Positions 49,097 through 60,800 of a DNA stretch of 64,000 nucleotides are shown here, piece by piece. The notes under the pieces are model-generated. The model made no database searches and was not told where the DNA came from. It saw only the letters and a list, made by a program, of their open reading frames with translations. This DNA comes from Lottia gigantea (Eukaryota > Mollusca > Gastropoda > Lottiidae), in the NCBI RefSeq assembly GCF_000327385.1, contig NW_008709421.1, positions 1,559,658-1,623,657 on the forward strand. Direction: 5' to 3'. The position numbers were made by a program, and so were the translations under genes. Within the stretch, counting starts at the first letter, position 1, and each line of letters starts with the position of its first letter.

Positions 49097-51753
49097 AAAA
49101 TAATGTCCACAAATAGATCATTTCATCACATATATATAATATTCCTGGGTTTATTCTAAAAAAACATCCTTTGTATCCAAAAACAATAATGAATAAACTG
49201 TTGTTATTTCAAATTGAGCAAGTGATATTAAATTAATCATAATCTTCTTTTATTTAATTCAAAGTTAGAATCACCATATCTTATCCAATCAACAGTGCAC
49301 TATTCAATAAACACTTTGTATATTCAATACTGAACAAAAATATACAGTGCAGGTCGCAAATCCAGTGGTTTCAATTAGTTTGAAAGAATGAAGTTACTTA
49401 GGAAATACAAAACAAAAGTTTTATTTTAATCATTTCAATACTTACAATTTAAAAAAAAAATGAACTGAAGGAATCTAAAATAGAAAAGAAATATATAGAT
49501 AAAGCTTAAATAAGAAAAATTTCTCACACATGGGAAGAAATTTGCTGATCTATTTATATATATTATAATGGTAGAAAAACTAAAGCATATAATAAAACCA
49601 AACCTATTGTTATGTATCCTAATCTCATTACACAACACTTCTGTGTTTTATGTTTTATGTGTATTTATATATTAGCTGGAAGGCTTCAGTTTTTTTTTTC
49701 ATATTGTTTTATTAGATGTTCTATTTTCTGTGGTAAATTTTACTTGCCCTCCAATTAAATGCTATGTTTGCCAATCAGATATGAAAATTGGTTTATAGTA
49801 CTTTACTCACTCTCCTTTTAACTATGCTTTGATTGGATTGTTTAAATTATTGTTGAGCCATTTTTGAAAGAAAAACTTCTTCAGCTCATTAATGGAGAGT
49901 AAAGCAAACCATAGAAAAAATACAATGGGTAACAACATCTTGATCTGCATTACAATCGTATTGAAAATCACATTTCCTTCAAACAAAATAGTGAATATAT
50001 CAAAAATACTTAAAAAGAAAATTGGTCCCAAACTTAAAAAAAACATAGTATGTTTAATATTAGTATAGGATACATAATCTATATATTAATATTTCAAATA
50101 AATTATGCTAATAATAGAACTGTTACTAACACTAGAGAAATATAATACATTCAAGATCTAGAGATATATCTTCTTGTCTGGAAGGGATTTAAGATCCTCT
50201 TCACAATGTCAAGCATTACAAACTCTGTCTAATACCTTGACATCATTAGGTACTTTCACGAATCTTTGACATTGGTAAAAGTAGCAAATTAATTGGGTTG
50301 TCCGCTTGTCAATCAGAAAGCTCATCCTACATGTTTCACCAGGAGCCAACTAGTTCACAGTCTTTCTGGTTCTGATTGGCTGTATTGATATCATATGATC
50401 CAATTAATACCTTCGACATTATGAAGAGGCTAATGCAATACATAGAGTTATTAGGTGTATGTATGTAGGTATATATATAAAAGGAATACCTAGTTAGTGG
50501 CATCAGATGTTCCAGAAGAGTAAGCATGCCATGCCATTTATACTTTCCACAATAAAAGTAGTAGTCATGGACAATTTTCAGGAAGTAGTAGAATTACCTG
50601 TCACAAATTTTAACATAAACTTATGTAACATAAAATAGTCAAATAACACTACAAACTAATCATAGCATATTTAAAATCAAATAAGTATTTATTATTTTGG
50701 CTGTTTTATAAAGGCAAAGTTAATAACATTAGTTTGATAAATATTACTATTAAATGAAAATGTTTGATGTAGATAGAAATCTTCTTTAGTCAAGTCACAT
50801 AGAGCAAAATTATCTCCCATGTCTAAACCATTAGTTAGTTCATTGAAATTCTTCACAACTTTCTCATATTACATATGCATAAAGTTCACTGATTTGTAAG
50901 AAAAAGATTGATTTCAAAACAAAATAATAATTGCACACAGAATTTAAAATAATCTAGTTTAAATAAAAACCAGAATAACCTAAATGTGTAAAAAAAATCT
51001 GCAAATGAAAAAAAACAACTATGGATGTTAAAATAACCTACTTAAGTTTAAATTGAATTTTTCAATCGCTTATATTGTACTTTTAATCTCATAACATAAT
51101 TTCTTAAACATAATCCTCGGGTGAATATTTAAATTTGGTGTTGCTAACATAAATAATAGTAGGCTTAAAAGTAGAATTTAAAAGGCTATAGAAGTTCCAA
51201 AATTTTTTTGACATTTCTGGTCATGAATTTCTATTACATATATTATTATATATATACATCTATTTGTAGTTATTTTAACATACATTTCACTAAAGAAACA
51301 AATTTATGGATTTCTGACATTTGCAGTTTCTTTTAACATATTTGTGTTAAACAAAGGTTACAAAAAATACATTTATATACTCTATCCATTTTCATTCACA
51401 CATAAAAAAAAAACTCAGTTTCAGGAATGTTTTATTTTTTGGAAAGTTTATGTTTGGAAATGCATAGTATGCCTGAGTCATAAAATTCACATTAAGTCAT
51501 TGTGGCCTTGGGTGGGTAAAATGATCATATTAGCTTAAAACTCTGCTGCAAGTATATTCTGTTAAAGTTAAGAAATTCAGATCTCAAAAAAGAAAAAACC
51601 ATTGTACAAGTTCAAATGTGTGTTTGATTTCAATTTGTTGTCTATGTACAAGAATTGCCAATATATTATTACAGTATGTAACAAAGTCCAAATCCAAGAT
51701 ATAATCATTGTTGTGTATCAATATCATTTCAAAATCAAGTCTTTAAAATACAT
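49097..51753 (-). other. 3' UTR and downstream flank of the Rab gene
   Basis: Very A+T-rich, no coding content. Candidate AATAAA (minus strand) at 51431-51436. Confidence 0.55.
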
Positions 51754-51869
51754 TTAACAATTACAATCTGATTGAGGTTTACTTGTTTCTTGTGGAAGTT
51801 CTAATCTTCTAGCACTTTCTTTAGGTGGGGCTGGACTTGGTGGGTCTTCAACTTGTGTCTTAAAAATAT
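51754..51869 (-). CDS. Rab11-family exon 6 (hypervariable tail, CxC)
   Basis: 116 bp from acceptor cacatttcag to TAA (51754-51756). Encodes [17 protein letters not shown], then a short charged stretch and SDCNC at the end. The CxC motif is a double geranylgeranylation site in Rab proteins. A candidate poly(A) signal (AATAAA on the minus strand) lies at 51431-51436, 318 bp beyond the stop. Confidence 0.94.
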
Positions 51870-54800
51870 CTGAAATGTGTCAAAAATTATTACTATTATT
51901 GACTTTAAGGGGGAAGGAAATGCCTTTTCTTGTATGGTATGGAAGCCTATTTCACTATTGTTATTATTGTACATCTACTAAACCTGTGACATGTGTCTTT
52001 AGACTAGTGTGGTTTGACTATTTTATTGTTTAGATATTTTTTTTGTTATGTTCTATGATATGTATACACCATAGAGTTATAAATAGAACTAGAGTCCACG
52101 CTTGTCATGTGAAGTTGTGTGACGATACTGGAGTTTAATGGCGACAGTGGACGTTATCGACGACCATGTATCAAAAATGTTGCTGTTAAGGGTGCAACAA
52201 CCAAAGAAATAAAGAGAAAGGAATAGAGCTTCGTAAGTAAGACATACTTTCAGTTATTGAAGGATTTGCAATAAAATTTAACAATGGAAGCCAAGAAGAG
52301 TTGGCATGAGTAAGACTAAGAGATACTTTTTGTTTGTTTACTTTTTGAATCATCACGTTGCTTCACAAATTAATGATAAGATCTATGGCCTACCCTTATT
52401 TTGTATTAGCCCTCTGCAAACAATTTGCGATTGTTTTGCCTGCAAAATACCCAATTTACAGCAAAATAACATTTGATTTTTTTTCAGGGGAGTAAGGTAA
52501 ATCATTCAAAGTTTCCTTTGGTGTTTGATTATTGCTAATGTCAGAAACATGTAGCTGGGCTAGGAAATATTGTTACTCCCTTTCTTACCTTCTACGACGT
52601 TTTCCAACCGCAGCATTGATGGAGCTTGTTGTGATTTTCAATTATCAAATTTTTTTGAAGAAAATTAAATCATTAAGTATTATATGTGTTCTCCAGGGTT
52701 ACATCCAAGAGAGAATGCAAAAAGCAACATCCATTATCAACTTCAATGAACTTCAAAGAAACACAATCAACCCAAAGTGAGAGTATTAAAGGTGTCAGTT
52801 CATCAGAACTTAAAAGAATTTGCAAAAATCATTCTTGTTTTGATATTCCACCTTCTTCATCTGATTAATTGAGTCAAAACACTAGACCCATTTTTGCCAG
52901 GTTTATAGTTTTGTCACAAACTGAACAGCGAGCATGGTTTCGGTTATCTTTAACCTCCATTTACTAAATTCACTCATTAGTAACCAAGATCGGTTAAAAG
53001 TACATCTTCCGGACATAGCGATAAACTTAGATTAGAACAATGGCGGCGATCAAGAGGTACATGTTACCAAGGAGACCATTTCCCAGTGGGGCCCAGCTCT
53101 GAAATATTACTTTTTTCGAACAGGTCATTCTGCCAAATTAGCGAAAAAATTCACTAAAATTCTCGTAAATTGGGAATTGATCAAATACAGTGAAAAATAA
53201 AAGCATGTTATTAATTTAAGTAAATAGACATCGCGAGACGTGACCTTACAAGTTATATAAAGAGTAACATAATAATCAATCGATCAACATGGTGTGTGGA
53301 GATAGTAGATATAATAGATGACAAACAAGACTACATGACCCATGGCTGTTGCTTCATAACCCCCACTATGTAATCTATATTGAATACTTCCAAGTCAACG
53401 TTTATTATTTTCAGTAACGGCTGTTCTGTTGATAAATCTTACTCAGATAAAAATGTCCGCTTATTAAATTGTTAAAAATATACACAATTTGACTCAACTC
53501 AAAATTCAAGGACCTTTCAAGAGAAAATGGGTTTTATATGGTGTTTTCAAAGACTTTTTTTTAAATCAAGGTTTTTCAAGGCAACGGAGGGAATTCAAGG
53601 GTTTTTCAAGGCTGTGCGAGCGAACCCTGTATACCCCTTATGTTTCTTTTAAAACTTTTCACTGGTCAACGATACAAATCTAACACATTTTTAAATTTCT
53701 TTTTAAACAATTAAAAAGTACTTTGTAGAATTGATTTTTTTCTTTTGTGTTGAATGGCTCAGTGTCTTCGATATTTAGAAATTTTGAAATATAGGAATTC
53801 ATGTTCCAACCATTAAAGACAATTCCTGGCACTCTGCTTGATTATTGTCCTATTCGCAATATTCAAATTGCTATTAAAACGGATGTAAACATTGTACAAC
53901 AAAATTAAAGGCTTCATGTGTAGGTTTCGTGCCACTCCCACCCCCAAAATTTTGTTATGTCTGCTATCACGTGTTTATACGGCAAAAACCAAATTATGTA
54001 TAGTTACTATAGACGTCAGTGTAAAATTTTAAAATTTTAAAAAACGCAATACTCATCAATATATATTAAGTGTGATTTATTTTCAGAAAGGAGAAATCGC
54101 ACACATTAGGGAAATTAATAAATTTTGTCATATGATAATTAGGTCACATGACAGAGCTCTTTAAAGATAAAAATTGCGATTTTCAAATGGCTCTAGAACC
54201 GGAAGTTAACATCGCTTGACAAAGGTAAATATATTTTTAGGTAGATCTCATATGGGGCCACAACATTAGTGCAGGTCACAAGGTCACTAAAGGTCAAGGT
54301 AACAAAATATAAGCCTTTGACAATTACCGACAAAATATAACCGGAAATTAAAAAAAATCCATACCAAAATTCAAAAATCGGTTTTCCATATTTTTTTAGC
54401 AATCGATTGCAGATTCTACAGACACTAAAATCACACACATCGGCTTTACCCCTGAGGCCCCATTTTGAGTTTTGTAAAAATTGGTTGTATCAAGATGGCG
54501 TCTGATTCTATATTTCCGGGTCAAATTTATTCATTCCAACATTTTTATAGGGACAATTATAACTAATTAGAATTTTTCAAATATCTGCAAGTTGAAATTT
54601 CAATAACGTTAAAACGGAAGTGATATCGAAACTTTGAAAATTGATTTTAGTTCACAATCAAAATGTCTAACTATCTATAAGTTTACATACCAATCTAAAA
54701 AAAATTGTAGAAGTTAGAAAAAAAGTGAAAAAACTAAAAAACTGATGCTAAAAAAGTCAGCGACAAAAGCCAAAATTGAAAAAACTTTGAATTGCTATCT

Positions 54801-57800
54801 TCTAGCCATAAGCGCGAACTTATTACCATAAAAAGGTCAAACATAATCAAAATTGGAGCCATAAATTAAAAAAAAACGTAAAAAATGGATTTTGTCCTAC
54901 GTCATTTCCACTGAAAAAATGTGTGATTCATCAGAAATAAACAGATAACAACATCTGAGACTGAACTATTAAATATGAATTTTTGAGAGAACACATTAAA
55001 GTTAATTGAAAATGAATAAAATAGATGTCAAGAACCATGGTGCCAGATATTCAGATGAATTAAGATAGCTTGCCTGGCAGCTTTGATTTTGAATAAAAAT
55101 ATTTAGCAGTACAGTAACAATCACCAGTATGAAATATTCAACCGTCAGTCATACACTTCTTTTGAACTCTTAAGGGCGATACTGAATAATATTGAGTATG
55201 AGTTATTGCCCTTGTTCTTGAAAACGTGTTCAATCTTTAGCAAGTGAAAACTCAAGAAGACAAATATTCAATCTTCAGCGCGGTACTGAATAATAAAATT
55301 AAGTTTTGTCGAAATCCGGCTAGAATCATGCCATCTAGAGTTTTTACAAGCTCCAAATTAAACGAGTTTTCAAGAATAAGGGCAATAACTCATGCTAAAT
55401 ATTTTTTGATTTTTTTATTTTCAATAGGCTTTTCCTTGGCTGGTACCAAACACTCAAGCCAAGTTTCATTAAAAATCCTTCAAGAATTGTGCCTTCTAGA
55501 GTGTTTACAAACTAAAAATTTAACATGATTTCAAGAACAAAGGCAAAAACTCATACTCAATATTATTCGATTCTTCTGATTTTCAATAGGGTTTATCCTT
55601 GGGTGATTACGAACACCTAAACCAAGTTTCGCCAAAATCCGTCAAAAATTGTCCCTTCTAGAATGTTTACGAGCTAAAAATTGAACGCGTTTTCAAGAAC
55701 AAGGGCAATAATTCATACTAAATATTTTTCAATTTTTCAATTTTTCTGATTTTTGATAGGGTTTATCCTTACGATTACGAACACTCATACAAGTTTCATC
55801 TAAATCCGTCATGAATTGCACCTTCTAGAGTGTTTACGAGCGTTTCATGAACAAGGGCAATAACTCATTGTAAATATTTTTCGATTCGTCTGATTTTCAA
55901 TAGGGCTCATCCTTGAGTGATTACAAATAACCATACCAAGTTTCGTCGAAATCAGTCAAGAATTGTGCCTTGTAGAGTGTTTACGAGCAATTGTGGATGG
56001 ATGGACCGACGGATATGGGTGACGGCAATATATGCCCTCCATTTCATGTGGGCGTATAAAAATTGGTTGAATACTATGAGAATGTATGACTATGAATAAC
56101 GAACAAAAAATGGCCATTCTATACACTTACCTACAAGAAGATTATTAAATGCTTCACCAACATTAGTTGAATCTAATGCAGATGTTTCAACAAAAGAGAT
56201 TCTTTCTTTTTCTGTAATTGACAAACATAGAGATTTAACTTAATTAAGAACTAATTTTGCCAACAAGATATGCATATTAGTATTTTGACCTTTATCAATA
56301 TGATTTAGTAAGCATTTGAAAAAAACTCTTGAAATGCAAAAAACCACAATAAAATTGTACAAAACAGATAATAAAACAGACGTTCTACTTTATTATATCT
56401 ATTTCAATATTTCTACATTGCTCTGCAATATATGCAATAGAAAAGAGATACACACTTCTTAAAAGTAACTTCTTGAAGCAAAAATAGAATGAATTACCAG
56501 CAAAAGCTCTGCCTTCATCTTGCACAACCTCTTTGAGATGATTCAGATCTATCTTATTGCCTACTAACATAATTCTGCAATTAGGATCTGCATGTTCTCG
56601 TAATTCTTCTAACCATTTCTCCAGACTTTCAAATGTTAACTGTTTAGTTATATCATATACAACCAACGCCCCTACAGCACCACGATAATACCTGAAAAAT
56701 AATACCTGAAAAATGTCATTAAATTGAACAAATTCCTCATTCCCCAAAATGTTAAAGATATAACATAAATAAATATACTGCTTGCAATCATCCTATCGTG
56801 ATTTCCTTTGTTTCAAAGACAATTATTTGTACTTGAACATCTTGAAAAATCATATTGTCTCATTATTATTTTTAGTACCATTGGTTAGTCAACTTTTATT
56901 TGGATTTACAAAGACACTCTAGTAAATCCTTGAAAACTTTCATTTATAATATATACACAGCATATAAGTTTTAAGTTTCATTTTGTAGTGTTTTTTTTTT
57001 TAAGGAAACATAACATTTTGTTTAAAGATGGGTTCCCTTTTTTTTTTAGTGTCAAATTAAGCAAACTATTTGATTAATTGGTGTTTCTAATGAATTATTA
57101 TGTATTTTTAATCATATCATTATGTTCTTATTACATGTAATTAAGAGTTTTAACCAATCATAAATGTTCATGTACGTACAGTCTGGATAAACAAAGAAGA
57201 CTTTTTGACCTTTTTTGATCAGTCACTCATTGGAATTCTGCTGGTAATTCTCTAATAATTTAGCTAATTATGAATTAATTATGGACACGCGAGACAAACT
57301 GGTATTTTACCAAGTCATTAGAACACCTCTACTTTCTATTCATATAAGTATTAGCATTCTCATTTTCATAAATAAAAAAAAGGGAACCCATCTTTAACTG
57401 AAGGGCAGAAATAATGATTTCTCATCATGCTACCCTACACATTTCCCTGAAATGAACCAATTTTTGCATTTTCACCAAACATTTGGAATCAAATTATTAA
57501 ATCACTAGTTCATTGGCTTGTAAGACAAAGATATATCTATAAGATGATGACACTAATATACTCATACTTACACACTAGTTATTGCCCTATACCTTTCTTG
57601 ACCTGCAGTATCCCATATCTGTGCTCTTATGGTTTTACCTTTAATATTTACATTTCTGTAAAACAATAATTAACAAACATAATTATTATGCAGACAAATA
57701 CATTAAATTAAACTTAAGCTTTATAAAAGTGAATTGCAATTTCAAATAGCCAAACTATTAAACCAGGAAAACCGTTAAAAAAAATTAGTCATTAAAGCAG

Positions 57801-60800
57801 AATCTTTTTATTTTATTCTCATACCTTGTAGCAAATTCTACTCCTATGGTACTCTTACTTTCTGCATTAAATTCATTCCTAGTAAACCTAGATAATAAAT
57901 TAGTTTTACCAACACCTGAATCACCCACTAATACAACTGAAATATAAAACAAGTCATGATCTAAATCAGGCCTCTGCAACATTTCCGCGGGCCCTATTTG
58001 GGGAATGCCAGTAGGCTACGTAACCAACCATCAATGACTCACAGAATTAACAATGAGAAACATGCAATTTTTTTAAGTCATTTATTCATGTGCATTGCAA
58101 ATAACAGACATATTTGACGTAAAATCACTGTTTAAGGTCAGACCTTGTTAATGATTTGATTGGTTAGATTCACTTTGACCTCACACCAATCTATGGCTTC
58201 TATTATTCTCACAAACCATATTTTGATATATCATAGCTAAGGAAAATATTGATTTTTAATCCGATTATATTTTAAGTAGTTCAATAACTCAAAACCATTC
58301 ATCTTGACCAATGATCACACTAAGTTTCATCAAAATCAATTGACAACTGTCCCTTTTATAGCGTTCAAAACCATGTTTTAGCTAAATCTACCAATATCTA
58401 CCAGTATATGAAATGTTCTTGTAAAATGTAACAAATTCAACCGAAACAGGGTCAATGACAACATTTTCATGTTCAATATAAAAATGTATAGCGGAAGAAT
58501 TCTGTATAAGATCTCGCCAGTCAGGGTCTCAATGATGCATAGAGGAATCCGTAAAAAGTAAAATATTCCAGTAAATATTCCCCCAATAACTGACTAAAGC
58601 AGAGATTATAAGTGTAACAGATTGTATAAAAAATTCCTTCATATTGACAAATGGAATTATTAAACGCATGTGTGAAATAATTTGCCTGGTAACGGCAACC
58701 TGCTATAAAGCCCAGACAAACTGTTTTCCTGTCGTCCCTCTATACATTTGTCGCATTCTTTCCGGCGGCTTGCATCCATTGCAGATCCATCTTGTCTTAA
58801 GAGTCTCGACCATTCGCCGCCTCTCTTCTAATCCAACCCCACCCATTATGGAAGATTCCAACACCAACAAAAGGCCAAAAACAGATTGAAGTAGAACCGA
58901 AACTTATTTCTCCTCCATCAACAACCCATCGGGAAACACCTCCCCGATACTTTGGTTCCCTATCTTACACATAGGTTCCCTCAAATGCGATAACCACCTT
59001 ACGTTTCTACAGAACTGCATAGATAAAAAGATACACTCTATTCCATTATACACAACCAAATAGAGGAGATAAAATCCAAAATTCCAGAGGCACAAACCAA
59101 CTAACGAAGAACTAAATAACCTGATTATCAACCTTTCGAAACATACCCTAACCACAACCCAACTGGAAGCTCTATCCTATAGACTCAATTTCATTCCTAC
59201 ACCAAAAACAAAAGACATCATCAAAACCATATCCAATATCAAGATTTTTATAAAGAAGATGATTCCAAATCCACCAAACACCATACTCTGCACTGCAGAC
59301 CTGTCCAGTTTATATACTTCTATTCTCACAAACCTAGCTATGATCACCTGCAAAACAGCACTGCAGAAACGAGAGGACCAATCAGTACACACCTGGATCC
59401 TACTTCATACTAACAAAGAAATGCTTTGAATTCAATAACCGCTTCTACCTACAACTAAGAGGAAGTAGTATGGGAACAGTTTCGGCCCAAAATATTGCAT
59501 GTATTTTTATGTCCAATTTCGAAGAAACCATCCTAAACAAATCTCTGATAAAACCAATCATCTGGTGGAGATACATAAACAACATTTTCTTCCTGTGGCC
59601 CTCCACTGTCCAGAGTCTCCTAAAAGTCATGGAGGATGTCAACATCCATCTACCTAGCATCAAACTCACACTAGAATACAGCCACCACACCATCAACTTC
59701 TTAGATGTCACCATTTACAGAGACTCTAATAACTCTTTACAAACCAAACTCTACACCAAACCAACCGACAGCTTTGCATATCTACACGTCTGCCTCACCT
59801 ACTTCAGAACTTACCCTACAGCCAAGCCTTACGCATTTGCCGTATTTCAAGTACCACAGAACACAGATAGCTATCACTTTGCAAGAGTCACAAACTTTGT
59901 ACGAAGACAGTACCCAAAAGAAATAATCAATGTAGCCTTCGACAAAGCCAGATCAATCGATTGAACAACAAGACACAAACCAAACCTAAAACCATCACCT
60001 TTTCCACCACGTTTTTACCAAAAACCAACTTCAAAAAGATGATGAACAATAATCTCCATCTACTAAACAACAATTCGGAGACTCAACACCTCTTGAATTA
60101 CAAATTACTAGTCAGATATAAATGTAACCAGAATCTACGAGATATTCTCATGAAATCAAGACTATCCAACACACCATCGGACCGTGGCAAATATTGTGCC
60201 CTTTGCAGGCACCTAATAACCACCACCTCCATACGATCACATGTGAACCAACGCCTATGCCGCATCAAGCACCATTTAACCTGCGAAACCCCCTATGTAA
60301 TCTTTCTAATATTTTGCAAACTCTGCAAGATTCAATATGTTGGCCAAACAAGCGACACATGCAGAAAACAAACATTTACAACCACCTCAGCAACATTCGC
60401 AACAAAAAGGAAACATCCATTTCGGATCATTTTAATCAAATAGGACACAATCCCCAAACCATCATCATATCACTGAACTGCCGCTTACGTCAGGAGGATA
60501 GTTTCATACACTTCCTCGCAACCAAACAACCTGGAGGATTAAATGAGAACAACTGTTTAGATTACAATGGATCGAGCCACCTGTAAATTATGGAAATACT
60601 TTTAAACAACGTTTCAACTTATACAAACACATCTGAAGGACGCACGAAGCAGATCCTCAGTCAGAATAAACCTACAAAACCCGCATCTGAATCAAATAGA
60701 AACGGTAAAAAAGCATGAAACGGAAAATCAATAGTAAGACAATCAATGCTAACACGAAGACAGAAGAAGATATGCCTGCAAACCACTATTACCCACCACT

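Larger units (their letters stand above)
51870..56130 (-). other. Rab gene intron 5
   Basis: 4.26 kb intron. It holds a THAP-like exon relic (52166-52232), a repeat relic near 53489-53640, clustered AGGTCA half-sites at 54264-54293 and a ~1 kb copy of the main repeat family (55064-56058). The stretches 52240-53480 and 53650-54250 contain short open frames that I do not recognise. Confidence 0.7.

Noticed and set aside
27534-51753. Search for a Pointed (PNT) domain exon of the ETS gene
   Set aside because: No stretch reading like the WLEWA or KELCKM segments was found by eye on the minus strand; a profile search would be needed to exclude a divergent exon.
52532-52868. Frames following the THAP-like relic as its downstream exons
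   Set aside because: They lack the HRFP and later THAP signatures, and the phase after the 52232 donor does not give a recognisable continuation.
59177-59714. Open frames antisense to the Penelope-like RT
   Set aside because: Shadows of the RT on the other strand; no independent signature.
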